Source: an uncultured Verrucomicrobia subdivision 3 bacterium (GTDB lineage: Bacteria; Verrucomicrobiota; Verrucomicrobiia; Limisphaerales; UBA11358). Taken from it: DNA of 35,481 bases. Position 1 is the first letter of the stretch. The number at the start of each line of letters is the position of its first letter. The DNA lies in assembly GCA_903918885.1 (NCBI GenBank), contig CAIXFY010000051.1:1-35481 (forward strand). Direction: 5' to 3'. The notes below the pieces were generated by a model. The model had not been told where the DNA came from and searched no databases. It was given only the letters and a program-made list of their open reading frames with translations. Below are positions 15,981 through 24,429 of this stretch, piece after piece. The position numbers were made by a program, and so were the translations under genes.

Positions 15981-16961
15981 TTATTTCAACCACTTCGCCA
16001 CGTCCATTGCGGCGTAAGTAATGAGAATATCCGCGCCGGCGCGGCGCATGGCCAGCAAACTTTCCAGCGTCACTGCGCGCTCGTCAATCCAGCCGTTCGC
16101 GGCGGCGGCCTTGATCATCGCGTGCTCGCCGCTCACGGCGTAGGCGGCGGTGGGCAAACCAAATTCCTGTTTCACGCGGCGGATAATATCCAGATACGCG
16201 AGCGCGGGTTTGACCATCACCATGTCCGCGCCTTCTTGAATGTCCAGCGCGACTTCGCGGATGGCTTCGTTAGAATTTGCTGCGTCCATCTGGTAACTCC
16301 GGCGGTCGCCGAAGCTCGGTGCAGATTCCGCCACGTCGCGGAACGGGCCGTAAAACGCGGACGCAAATTTCGCCGCGTAGCTCATGATCGGCGTGTCAAA
16401 AAATCCTTCGTTGTCCAGCTCGGCGCGCAACGCACGGATGCGGCCATCCATCATGTCGCTCGGCGCGACGACGTCCGCGCCGGCCTCGGCGTGACTGGCG
16501 GCGGTGCGCGCGAGCAGCTTGAGCGAAGGGTCGTTCAAAATTTTTCCGCCATGCACGATGCCGCAATGTCCGTGGCTCATGTATTCGCAGAGACAGACGT
16601 CCGTGATGACAAGCAGCGACGGCAATTCTTTTTTCAGCAGCCGCACGGTTTGCTGGACAATTCCATTTTTGGCGTAAGCGCCGGAAGCCTTTTCATCTTT
16701 TTTATCGGGAATGCCGAACAGCAAAATGGCGGGAACGCCGAGCGCGTGCGCCTTCGCGGCCTCGCGCAGAATTTCATCGGGCGAAAGTTGGAACACGCCG
16801 GGCATGGCGGCGACGGGGCGGCGGAGCTTCTTGCCGCTGCGCGCGAAGAGCGGCAGGACCAGTTGCGAGACATTGAGTTGTGTTTCTGCGATGAGGCAGC
16901 GCAGCGCGGGCGAATTGCGCAACCGGCGCGGACGGGACACGGGAAATCCGGGCAAAGTCAT
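15981..16961 (-). CDS. hemB: Porphobilinogen synthase (delta-aminolevulinic acid dehydratase)
   Basis: A 326-residue cytoplasmic enzyme that condenses two 5-aminolevulinate molecules to porphobilinogen in tetrapyrrole synthesis. The zinc-type metal site DVCLCEYMSHGHCG has Cys123, Cys125 and Cys133. The two Schiff-base lysines are K198 (MSYAAKFASAFYGPF) and K251 (MVMVKPALAYLDI). The three-Cys site classes it with zinc-dependent rather than Mg-only HemB proteins. Length is normal. It is divergent from the DUF4230-type gene with a 62-bp gap, and is followed by the TPR gene 9 bp downstream. Confidence 0.96.
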   Translation of the reverse strand: MTLPGFPVSRPRRLRNSPALRCLIAETQLNVSQLVLPLFARSGKKLRRPVAAMPGVFQLSPDEILREAAKAHALGVPAILLFGIPDKKDEKASGAYAKNGIVQQTVRLLKKELPSLLVITDVCLCEYMSHGHCGIVHGGKILNDPSLKLLARTAASHAEAGADVVAPSDMMDGRIRALRAELDNEGFFDTPIMSYAAKFASAFYGPFRDVAESAPSFGDRRSYQMDAANSNEAIREVALDIQEGADMVMVKPALAYLDIIRRVKQEFGLPTAAYAVSGEHAMIKAAAANGWIDERAVTLESLLAMRRAGADILITYAAMDVAKWLK

Positions 16962-17023
16962 GGCGGCATCTTAATTTCTACATTCGCGTTTGGCAACGCA
17001 ACGGTTTGGGCTACATTCCCGCC

Positions 17024-17602
17024 ATGCGGCAACTTCGCAATTTCACCTGGACGCTCACGGCGCTGGTTGTGCTGGCGCTGGCGGTTTATCTCACCTTCAC
17101 CGCCGCGCGCTGGTTGAATCACGGTGCGAACCGGTTTTTCTGGAACACCACCAGCGTCGTTCACGAGGTGCAATCGCTCTCCGAACTGGTCACAGTCAAA
17201 TACGTCCTGAACAAGGTCGTCGTGCTCGAAGACGTGAAATGGTATGGCGAAAACCGCGTGCTACTCCTCGCGCAAGGTGTGGTGAAAGCGGGCATTGACC
17301 TGAAACGCCTCTCGCCGGAAGACGTGTCCATCAGCGGCAAGAAAATTTCCCTGCGCCTGCCGACGCCGCAAATCACCGACGCCTATCTTGATGACAAGGC
17401 GAGTCAGGTGATTGACCACACGACGGGTTTGCTCCGCGCGTTTGACAAGGATTTGGAGCAGTCGGCGCGGCAACAGGCCGTGGACGATATCGCCCGCGCC
17501 GCACGGCACGCGGGAATTTTGGACGAGGCGGACAAGCGAGGGCGGTCGGAACTGGAAAATTTCTTCAAAAGGGCGGGCTTTGAGTCAGTTGAATTTCGCT
17601 GA
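17024..17602 (+). CDS. DUF4230-like membrane-anchored protein
   Basis: A 192-residue protein with one N-terminal membrane helix (about 8-28) and a soluble region. That region has a beta-rich middle (LVTVKYVLNKVVVLEDVKWY, then RVLLLAQGVVKAGIDL) followed by helices. The pattern resembles DUF4230 proteins, which carry an E-L-x-T-x-x-Y core (here SELVTVKYV). Their function is unknown. An in-frame TTG at 17006 could also start translation, but the ATG at 17024 gives a normal signal-anchor N-terminus. Confidence 0.8.
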   Translation: MRQLRNFTWTLTALVVLALAVYLTFTAARWLNHGANRFFWNTTSVVHEVQSLSELVTVKYVLNKVVVLEDVKWYGENRVLLLAQGVVKAGIDLKRLSPEDVSISGKKISLRLPTPQITDAYLDDKASQVIDHTTGLLRAFDKDLEQSARQQAVDDIARAARHAGILDEADKRGRSELENFFKRAGFESVEFR

Positions 17603-17856
17603 CCGCGCTGCCCACATTCTGGAAGGTCTGTCTAATTGTCACCGGGCGGACGGCCTCGGGAAAAATCGTTACCGGAAGGCGGCGACGCACCGTGGGAACT
17701 TTTTTGGCGCCTGAAGGAAAACGCAGTCCGGCCAATGAGTTCGTCGCCATCCGTAAAGTCAACGCGACGGCGTTTTCCGCCGTCCAAGTCTGCTGAAGTC
17801 TTTTAAGTGATCGAGCCACGAACTCTTGTTCGCATACCGCGTGCCAGAAATTTGAA
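17603..17856. other. 254-bp non-coding gap
   Basis: No credible gene is seen between the DUF4230-like gene and mpl, which converge here. A minus-strand frame stays open through the gap, but half of it shadows the end of mpl in another frame, and it begins with no start context. The stretch from about 17640 to 17830 is GC-rich and could be a dispersed intergenic repeat. No second copy exists in this window to prove that. Confidence 0.5.
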
Positions 17857-19257
17857 TCACTTTTTGCCGAGCCGCGCGAGCAGCTTGGCGTGAATGCCGT
17901 CAAAGCCGCCATTGCTGAAAACAACCACCACATCGCCACCAAGCGCGTGCTGCGCGAGGTGCGCAACAATGGCATTGGCGTCCGGCAGATACGCGGCTTC
18001 TTTGCCGGAAGCTTTGATGTCCGCCATCAATTTCTCCGGGTTCAAACGCTCGTCGGCGGAAATCTGCTCCAAGCGCGCGACTTCGGAAACGACCACGGCA
18101 TTGGCATCGGCAAAAGACAAAGCTAATTCTTCCTGAAACACATTCCGCCGCGTGGTGTTTGAACGCGGTTCGAAGACGGCCCAGATTTTTTCCTTCGCGT
18201 AACGCAGACGCAGCGCTTTGAGTGTCTCGCGGATGGCCGTCGGATGATGGCCGAAATCGTCAATGATCGTCACGCCGCCGGCGATGCCTTTGACTTCCAA
18301 CCGGCGCTTGATGCCCTTGAACGTATCGAACGCCGACTGAATTTGTTTGTTCGAGAGGCCGCAATGTTTCGCCGCCGCGACGACGGCGAGCGCGTTGCGG
18401 ACGTTGAGTTCACCGACTAGATTCGTGTGAAATTTCGCGCTGGGAATTTCAAATTCGCTGGCCGTCGAACCGAGGCGCAGATTCGTGGCGCGAATGGAAT
18501 TGTGTTCGCCGAGGCCGAAGCGTTTCAGCGGGGAAATTTTCCAGTCCGCCAGCAGGGAGGCGATGTTTTCGTCATCGCCGTTCGCCAGCAACAGGCCGTT
18601 GCGCGGCACGAGGCGGATGAAATGGCTGAACGTTTTCTTCACCGCGTCAAGGTTTTCAAAGATGTCGGCGTGATCGAATTCCAGGTTGTTGATGATGGCA
18701 ATCTCCGGTTGGTAGTGGATGAACTTGCTGCGCTTGTCGAAGAACGCGGTGTCGTATTCGTCGCCCTCGATGATGAACCACTCGCTGTCCGTGAACCGCG
18801 CGCCCTGCGGAAAATTGTTCGGGATGCCGCCGATGAGATAGCTCGGATTCAGCTCGTTGTGCTCGAACACCCACGCCAGCAGCGACGTCGTGGTGGTTTT
18901 GCCATGCGTGCCGGCAACCACGAGCGAACGTTTGCCACGGATGAAAAATTCCGCGAGCAACGCCGGCAGCGAGCAGTAGCGCAGTTTGTGGTCGAGCACG
19001 TATTCGGCTTCGGGATTGCCGCGGGAAATGGCGTTGCCGATGACGACGAGGTCGGGCTTGTGTTTGAGGTTCTGCTCCGCGTAGCCGTTCATCACGGAAA
19101 TTTTTTTGGCGGCGAGGAACGACGCCATCGGCTCATAGACATTTTGGTCGGAACCGGTGACAGCAAAGCCCTTGTCCAGCATCGCAGCGGCGGCGGAAGC
19201 CATCGCCGTGCCGCCAATGCCAGTGAAATGGACAGATTTAATCTCGGATGAAAACAT
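17857..19257 (-). CDS. mpl: UDP-N-acetylmuramate:L-Ala-gamma-D-Glu-meso-DAP ligase (murein peptide recycling)
   Basis: A 466-residue Mur-ligase family enzyme that joins recovered murein tripeptide to UDP-MurNAc. The N-terminal Rossmann motif HFTGIGGTAMAS lies at 10-21. The ATP-binding GTHGKTTTT is at 116-124, and LIGGIPNNFPQGAR (141-154) and IEGDEYDTAFFDKRSKF (163-179) are typical of Mpl rather than MurC. DDFGHHPTAIRETL is the Mpl form of the C-terminal domain motif. I chose the ATG at 19257, which places the Rossmann motif at the usual distance. An upstream extension would read into a dispersed repeat. A complete Mpl implies DAP-type peptidoglycan turnover. Confidence 0.93.
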   Translation of the reverse strand: MFSSEIKSVHFTGIGGTAMASAAAAMLDKGFAVTGSDQNVYEPMASFLAAKKISVMNGYAEQNLKHKPDLVVIGNAISRGNPEAEYVLDHKLRYCSLPALLAEFFIRGKRSLVVAGTHGKTTTTSLLAWVFEHNELNPSYLIGGIPNNFPQGARFTDSEWFIIEGDEYDTAFFDKRSKFIHYQPEIAIINNLEFDHADIFENLDAVKKTFSHFIRLVPRNGLLLANGDDENIASLLADWKISPLKRFGLGEHNSIRATNLRLGSTASEFEIPSAKFHTNLVGELNVRNALAVVAAAKHCGLSNKQIQSAFDTFKGIKRRLEVKGIAGGVTIIDDFGHHPTAIRETLKALRLRYAKEKIWAVFEPRSNTTRRNVFQEELALSFADANAVVVSEVARLEQISADERLNPEKLMADIKASGKEAAYLPDANAIVAHLAQHALGGDVVVVFSNGGFDGIHAKLLARLGKK

Positions 19258-19270
19258 GAAGGAGAAATTT

Positions 19271-19326
19271 AACCACCAAGACGCCAAGGCACAAAGGTTT
19301 TTACTTGGCAGCCTTGGGGCTTGGCA
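19271..19326. repeat. Dispersed repeat (aaccaccaagacgccaaggc type)
   Basis: The stretch begins AACCACCAAGACGCC and contains CCAAGGC (19284-19290) and its inverted copy GCCTTGG (19311-19317), which can pair across 20 bases. It lies 13 bp upstream of the mpl ATG. The left half resembles a segment inside the lptC coding region (30181-30212, opposite strand) in its AACCAC-AA-ACGC-CAC-AAAGG order. No coding potential is seen. Confidence 0.55.
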
Positions 19327-19461
19327 TTAAGTGAGAACCGTTTCTCCAAAAAATAATCCGGTGTGACTCTGGGGCTGAAATGCCACCGTCACCGTCTTTG
19401 CTAAAACTGAAATAATTAGGACACGGCACGCATGTAGTGATTCTTTACTGCCAAGCAGAAA

Positions 19462-19494
19462 CCCCGTTCCGATGCAGACAGCACCGAAACGGGG
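19462..19494 (-). terminator. Hairpin downstream of the LamG/CxxCH gene
   Basis: On the minus strand CCCCGTTTCG pairs with CGGAACGGGG across a 13-base loop, with nine of ten pairs formed, starting 16 bp after the stop codon of the LamG/CxxCH frame. A short TTTCTG follows rather than a full T-tract. This fits a transcription terminator for that gene, but the weak T-run leaves an mRNA-stabilising stem as an alternative. Confidence 0.55.
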
Positions 19495-19509
19495 GATACT
19501 CGGGTCTGA

Positions 19510-21963
19510 TTAATTGGTATAAAAAACGATCTTATTCGTCGTCGTCCCTTGGGTCGGAATTGCTACGTTGGTGTGGGTGGTGCCTGAAAGGTTGCCCACG
19601 TTCACATAATAGGGAATGGTGGAGTTCGTTACCCAAGGTTGGCCGTCGAAGCTCATGGCTACACTGCCTTGTTCCGAATTTACATTGACGCGGATGGCAA
19701 AGTTGGACGTGGGATAGCTCAAGGGGTGCACCGTGCATTGCTCCGTCAAATTCGTCAAATCCACGTTATGATCCGCATCCACCAAGGTGAATGATGTCAC
19801 AGCAACGTTGTTGGTGAACTTTGGCAGCAGCCAATCATCAATGTTTGTCCAGCCACCACTATTGGGAGTTAAGTTTAGGGGGCTGGTCGGCAAGCCGGTG
19901 CTATCCACAAAATTGGTCGGAATGTGGCCGAAGACGCGAGCGCGCGGCTCAAAGGGCTGCCGCCGGTCATCAATATCGGCGTTCTTGTTGATGTTGTTAG
20001 TGAGCGCAGAAAGACCCAACCCTTCCAACCCATCCGAAGTGTGACAGGTCAGGCAAAATTGATTTTGGCGGGATTCGGGCCGCGGCGCATTCCAAAAGAG
20101 CGGACCTTCCGGAAAATGAATTGCTTGCCGAACTGAAATAGCACCGCTGGGAATGTTGCCCAGATGTGCACCATAGTCATTCGTGTAACTGTAATAGTTG
20201 GCGTATGTCGGACAAACACTGTTCGTCTGGCCGCTGTTCATGAGCTGAAAGGTGATCGCAGCATGCGTCGAGGCGGGAAATTTGACCGTAAAATTTGTGA
20301 GATAACCGGTGTAACTAGTCGGTAGGCCGACGAGCGTGCCACCAGCGTGATTGCACGCCGACTCTGGATCAAGGATGTGCGCCAGCACGATGAATTCATC
20401 AATCCAGCCATTGAAACCAGGGGTAGTGGAGCCAGTCGGTTTGCCCACGGTCATGGCTCCGGCGGTCATTTGGAAGAGAGCCGACGCGCCGGTAAAGCTA
20501 TCATAGACCAGACCGTTAAGCAGGAAGTCCACGTTGGTTCCGCCATTGCGAATTTGCCAGGCGAGGTGCGCCCACCCGTTGGTCGGCATCATGTCCGCAA
20601 AGGCGCTGCCGGCACTATACGCGGGCAAGGTGATGCCTTTGACCAACGTGCTGCTGGCATTGAAATATTGCAGATTGGTGCGCCCAACAAGGCGGATCGA
20701 TGTGCTGTCGGGGAAGGTCAACAGCACGCGCGTGGCGCCATCGTTGGCAAAGCGGCAATCAACAAAAATGCCCGCATACCAATTGTTGGTCGAAACACTC
20801 TGCGGCTGGCTGCCGACTACGTTAAATTGCACACCATTGCTGCCGGTCAGCCAAAATCCTTTGCCGTGGATGCCACCGGTGGCGGCAGGCTCGAGCCGTC
20901 CAGCGGGCGTTGATGACGCCGTCCCGATAACAATCCCGTTCGTGGGCACAAACCAGTAATTCGTGGTCGCACAGGCGGCGTTTTGCAGCAAGACTGGTAA
21001 ATCCCAGCTATGGTTCGTGCTGTCCCAGCCGGAGTAGTAATTGAAAAACCAATTGGTTAGGTGAGATTGAGTAAGGATATTTTGAATGCCAAAGGTCTCT
21101 GCCCCGGCCATGTTGGCAACGATAAACCCGTTCGGATCCACAAAGTCGTCAAACATGAGATCGTCGGAGTTTTTGGCGTTATGAATCGGCCACACAACGT
21201 CGCCAATCGTCGTCGGAACGGCGAACTTTCGGTAGTTAAAGACGTTTTCCGGCGATTCAATCACGGTCGAGTTACGATTGTCGCCAGGCGGCATGGCGGC
21301 ATCAGCATTCACGCGCCCCCCACCAAGGCGCAACCAGTCGGGCCCGCTGCCGCTGGAAACCCCGGCATTGGAATTGAACAGATGCACCATGCGCGTGCCC
21401 AAAGTGCCACCAGCAGCCATGGCATAATCTATGTCGTTGTTCAGATTGTCCAGCATCACAATCTTTCCATGGGTCCATAATCCGGCCACAACAATGCCAC
21501 GCGTTCCATCCGCTATCTCTTGAGAACTGACATCCAAGTTAGTCTCCTCGGATGTCTGCACCTGCCCGTAACGACTGAAGTTTGGATTGTTAGTGTTATT
21601 CGTGGCATACCGTAAAGTATCCGACACCGTAGTGAAAAAGATGTTTCTAGCTTCGCGATCTATCCACGGATAAGTGCCGCCAATGTCCACATCACCAGGA
21701 ATGATGTTGCCTGCGGAATCGCGAAACTTCTGCATAGCAAAGCCAAATAGATTTGTAATGCGCTGATCATATGGCGCGTGGGCGATGGGAATTATGTTTG
21801 TCCATTGCATGGGATTGCACGCATTGGTTGGATCCTGGCTGCCGCCGTAATAGGAGTAACAGATGTCAAATTTCTGAGCCGTGTTGGTTCCGGATGGATG
21901 TTGAGCCTGAGTGTCAGGATCAACCCAAGGTTGCTGGCTCGACCCATTCCGGAATACCAGCAA
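19510..21963 (-). CDS. Large secreted LamG-like/CxxCH protein, downstream part after an in-frame TGA
   Basis: An 817-codon frame continuing in exactly the same frame as the upstream 21973-22677 frame; only the TGA at 21973-21975 separates them. It contains a concanavalin/LamG-like domain (roughly the codons between 20865 and 20385), with GWAHLAWQIRNGGTNVDFLL and FNGWIDEFIVL. A single c-type haem motif FCLTCH follows (codons 20055-20041), and then a beta-rich C-terminus. The only early start is a TTG at 21963 without a signal peptide or clear ribosome-binding site, so translation alone would leave it unexported. I read it as the rest of one interrupted gene. Function is unknown; a periplasmic or outer-surface electron-transfer or binding role is inference. 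It is AT-richer than its neighbours. Confidence 0.72.
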   Translation of the reverse strand: MLVFRNGSSQQPWVDPDTQAQHPSGTNTAQKFDICYSYYGGSQDPTNACNPMQWTNIIPIAHAPYDQRITNLFGFAMQKFRDSAGNIIPGDVDIGGTYPWIDREARNIFFTTVSDTLRYATNNTNNPNFSRYGQVQTSEETNLDVSSQEIADGTRGIVVAGLWTHGKIVMLDNLNNDIDYAMAAGGTLGTRMVHLFNSNAGVSSGSGPDWLRLGGGRVNADAAMPPGDNRNSTVIESPENVFNYRKFAVPTTIGDVVWPIHNAKNSDDLMFDDFVDPNGFIVANMAGAETFGIQNILTQSHLTNWFFNYYSGWDSTNHSWDLPVLLQNAACATTNYWFVPTNGIVIGTASSTPAGRLEPAATGGIHGKGFWLTGSNGVQFNVVGSQPQSVSTNNWYAGIFVDCRFANDGATRVLLTFPDSTSIRLVGRTNLQYFNASSTLVKGITLPAYSAGSAFADMMPTNGWAHLAWQIRNGGTNVDFLLNGLVYDSFTGASALFQMTAGAMTVGKPTGSTTPGFNGWIDEFIVLAHILDPESACNHAGGTLVGLPTSYTGYLTNFTVKFPASTHAAITFQLMNSGQTNSVCPTYANYYSYTNDYGAHLGNIPSGAISVRQAIHFPEGPLFWNAPRPESRQNQFCLTCHTSDGLEGLGLSALTNNINKNADIDDRRQPFEPRARVFGHIPTNFVDSTGLPTSPLNLTPNSGGWTNIDDWLLPKFTNNVAVTSFTLVDADHNVDLTNLTEQCTVHPLSYPTSNFAIRVNVNSEQGSVAMSFDGQPWVTNSTIPYYVNVGNLSGTTHTNVAIPTQGTTTNKIVFYTN

Positions 21964-21972
21964 GTGCCCGTC

Positions 21973-22677
21973 TCATACCACATTCGGCTCGTTAAACGCC
22001 ATTCCCGTATTTGAAAAAATAATCCCGCCCTTGGGCAAACTGTCGCGCTTAAGGGAAAAAATGGAGGCGTTAGCGGTTTTTGGATTCGTCACCACCAACG
22101 TGACCGGCGTCACGAAAATCTGCATGGCATTCTTAATACCCCCGATGGTTCCGGAATAATCCGCGATGACTTTTAGATGATAGATGTCGTTCCCAAACGC
22201 ATCATTCGTCGGATTGACGATTTCTCCGGCTGTCGGAAATTCTGGTGTCGGGTCGTAGATCGTAGCGTGGTCAATTCCACCCGACGAACCGGCTGGCACA
22301 TCATAGAAATTGGTCGGATTCTTCGCCACGTTGGGGCTCGTGATATACTTGTAGGCCGTCGAACTCATCACATAGCTGTTATTAGTTGCGATTGTGTTCT
22401 GGGTCAGAAGCACAAAATTGGTGAGCTTTTCCGGCATCAACAACGCAAAGCCGCAATTGGAAATGACGCGGAACCCGATTCGCCCGTCCCGTGAAATACG
22501 AAATGCCGGAACGTGCGGACGGGTCACCACCGGATTTGCGCTTGCCGCCGTATTGGTGACACCGGTCACCTCACGCCAGAGTGCCGGCGGCTGCGGGAGG
22601 AGTGGGGTGCTTTGGGCTGAGGCGAAAACGCCAAAAAACACGAGCGCCGCCAAGGGAAGGACATAAGTATGCTTCAT
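21973..22677 (-). CDS. N-terminal part of the LamG-like/CxxCH protein, ending at an in-frame TGA
   Basis: 234 residues: a signal peptide (MKHTYVLPLAALVFFGVFAS, cleaved near SAQ) followed by a beta-rich region. Visible segments include FRISRDGRIGFRVISNCGFA, YHLKVIADYSGTIGGIKNAM and IFSLKRDSLPKGGIIF. It ends NEPNVV-stop, and the same frame continues DGHLLVFRNGSS for over 800 more codons. The ATG at 22677 is chosen because it directly precedes the signal peptide; the frame is open further upstream without one. As it stands the product would be a truncated secreted protein. Confidence 0.75.
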   Translation of the reverse strand: MKHTYVLPLAALVFFGVFASAQSTPLLPQPPALWREVTGVTNTAASANPVVTRPHVPAFRISRDGRIGFRVISNCGFALLMPEKLTNFVLLTQNTIATNNSYVMSSTAYKYITSPNVAKNPTNFYDVPAGSSGGIDHATIYDPTPEFPTAGEIVNPTNDAFGNDIYHLKVIADYSGTIGGIKNAMQIFVTPVTLVVTNPKTANASIFSLKRDSLPKGGIIFSNTGMAFNEPNVV

Positions 22678-22735
22678 AGGTTTAATAAGGATTTGGAACG
22701 AGCAAGACCATATCAGAAGACCCTGCCATGTTGTA

Positions 22736-22755
22736 TATGCCCGAAAGCGGGTATA
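22736..22755. terminator. Hairpin in the gatB-proximal gap
   Basis: TATGCCCG-AAAG-CGGGTATA forms an 8-bp stem (one G-T pair) with a 4-base loop, 45 bp from the gatB stop and 59 bp from the LamG/CxxCH gene ATG. No T-tract follows. It may be a weak terminator after gatB or a leader stem of the LamG/CxxCH gene. Confidence 0.3.
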
Positions 22756-22799
22756 CGACCGAACCGGCGAAAGCAACCCTCAGCTTATCGTATCTGCAA

Positions 22800-24296
22800 T
22801 CAACCCCTCAATTTCCGTTCCAAAATTTCACCAACCAGCGCGGGGTTGGCTTTGCCTTTGGAAAGTTTCATCACTTGGCCCTTGAGTGAATTGAGCGCGA
22901 CGATTTTGCCGGCCTTGTAATCGGCCACCGGCGCGGGATTCGCGGCGATGGCTTCGTCGCAGAATTTCTCAATCGCGCCGGTGTCGCTGACTTGCGCGAG
23001 ACCCTTTTCCTGCACGATGACCGCGGGCGCTTTGCCGGTCGCAAACATTTCCGTGAACACCTGTTGCGCGGCAGAACTGCTGATGGTCTTGGCCTCGACG
23101 AGATTGACGAGTTCCAGCAACGCGGACGGCGGGAACTTCAAGTCTGCGAGCGTGGTCAGCTTCAGGTTCGCCGGCTCGATGCCCAGCGCGGCCTGTTCGT
23201 CTGCCTCCGACTTGTTCGCCTCGGAAAGCTTGGCGAGCAGGTTGTTGATGATCCAGTTCGCAATGGCCTTGGGATTTTTTGACTGCTTGGCGAGGCCTTC
23301 AAAATAATTTCCCAACTCGACGTTGCTCTTGAACACTTCCGCATCGCCAGCGGGCAACTGATAATCGCGCATGAAACGCTGCTTGCGCGCGATGGGCAGC
23401 TCGATGACCAGCGCTTTCACCTCGGCGAGCCACGCGTCGGTCGGCGCGAGCGGCATCATGTCTGGTTCGGGGAAATAGCGGTAGTCGTGCGCGTTTTCTT
23501 TCGTCCGCATCTCTTCGGTGATGCCCGCAACGTCATCCCATCGGCGCGTGGATTGGATAAGCTTGCCACCTTTGCTGACGACTTCGATCTGGCGCGCGAT
23601 CTCGTATTCCGCCGCGCGACGCACGCCGGAAAAACTGTTCATGTTCTTGATCTCGATCTTCGCGCCGAGTTCCTTGGTGCCGACGGGACGCACGGAAATG
23701 TTCACGTCGCAGCGCACCATACCCTTTTCCATGTCGCAATCGCTCACGCCGCCCTGGTGCAAAATTTCCGTGAGCGCGTTGAGGTAGGCGTAGGCCATGT
23801 CCGCGCCGGTGATGTCCGGCTCGGAAACGATCTCCAGCAGCGGCACGCCGGCGCGGTTGAAATCCACGCCGCTGGTGCGGTCAAAATGCGTCAATTTGCC
23901 GACGTCTTCTTCTAGATGCGCGCGAGTGATACGGACTTTGCCCATGCCGTTTGCCGAACCTTTGCCGGCAAACTCAAATTCCACGAAGCCGTTCGCTGTG
24001 CTGGGTTTGTCGTATTGGGTGAGCTGATAATTTTTTGAGGCGTCGGGATAAAAATAATTCTTTCGGTCAAACTTCGCATAGCGCGGAATCTCGCAGTTCA
24101 GCAGATAACCCGTCAAAACGGTTTTGCGCAGTGCCTCTTCATTCGGCACTGGCAGAACGCCCGGCATGCCAAGGCACACGGGGCAAACATTGGTGTTCGG
24201 CTCGGAACCATATTGGTTCGCGCAACCGCACCACATCTTGGATTTGGTTTTGAGCTGGACGTGCGTTTCCAGACCGATGACGGCTTCGTATTCCAT
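22800..24296 (-). CDS. gatB: Aspartyl/glutamyl-tRNA(Asn/Gln) amidotransferase subunit B
   Basis: A 498-residue kinase and tRNA-binding subunit of GatCAB, which converts Asp-tRNA(Asn) and/or Glu-tRNA(Gln) to the amide. The N-terminal signature MEYEAVIGLETHVQLKTKSK is followed by the zinc-site cysteines C23, C25, C38 and C41 (MWCGCANQYG, then NVCPVCLGMPG). The KNYFYPDASKNYQLTQYDKP region and the YRYFPEPDMMP motif are also present. The C-terminal YqeY-like tail domain is complete. It is separated from gatA by a CHASE3 gene on the same strand. A dispersed repeat begins 11 bp upstream of the ATG. Confidence 0.97.
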   Translation of the reverse strand: MEYEAVIGLETHVQLKTKSKMWCGCANQYGSEPNTNVCPVCLGMPGVLPVPNEEALRKTVLTGYLLNCEIPRYAKFDRKNYFYPDASKNYQLTQYDKPSTANGFVEFEFAGKGSANGMGKVRITRAHLEEDVGKLTHFDRTSGVDFNRAGVPLLEIVSEPDITGADMAYAYLNALTEILHQGGVSDCDMEKGMVRCDVNISVRPVGTKELGAKIEIKNMNSFSGVRRAAEYEIARQIEVVSKGGKLIQSTRRWDDVAGITEEMRTKENAHDYRYFPEPDMMPLAPTDAWLAEVKALVIELPIARKQRFMRDYQLPAGDAEVFKSNVELGNYFEGLAKQSKNPKAIANWIINNLLAKLSEANKSEADEQAALGIEPANLKLTTLADLKFPPSALLELVNLVEAKTISSSAAQQVFTEMFATGKAPAVIVQEKGLAQVSDTGAIEKFCDEAIAANPAPVADYKAGKIVALNSLKGQVMKLSKGKANPALVGEILERKLRG

Positions 24297-24307
24297 TGCG
24301 AGGACAT

Positions 24308-24345
24308 TTTAGCCACAGATGAAACACAGATGAAACATAGATTTT
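24308..24345. repeat. Dispersed short repeat, copy 2 (tttagcc-cagat-gaaacat type)
   Basis: Second copy of the element at 3062-3100, with the same TTTAGCC start and the same CAGATGAAACAT-gatttt end. It sits in the gatB leader within 12 bp of the start codon. CAGATGAAACA occurs twice almost in tandem here. Confidence 0.7.
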
Positions 24346-24429
24346 CAAACCTTGGCTGAATCGGGACTGGAGACATAAGTGCGACTTGATTTCACCCCTA
24401 CTTTAATCGGCATTCCCGGACGGGAACAA

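Noticed and set aside
17565-17975. A 136-codon minus-strand frame overlapping the end of mpl
   Set aside because: Its first part is an out-of-frame shadow of mpl and the rest has no recognisable protein features.
19258-19287. Upstream start for mpl giving ten extra residues
   Set aside because: It would read repeat sequence as protein and displaces the Rossmann motif; ATG 19257 preferred.
21964-21985. Selenocysteine at the in-frame TGA
   Set aside because: No SECIS-like hairpin is evident just after it, no selenoprotein family is recognised, and the residue context (NVV-stop-DGH) suggests a simple lost sense codon.
24413-24426. TTCCCG-CGGGAA hairpin behind the CHASE3 gene
   Set aside because: The loop would be too short for a full stem and there is no T-run; not a convincing terminator.
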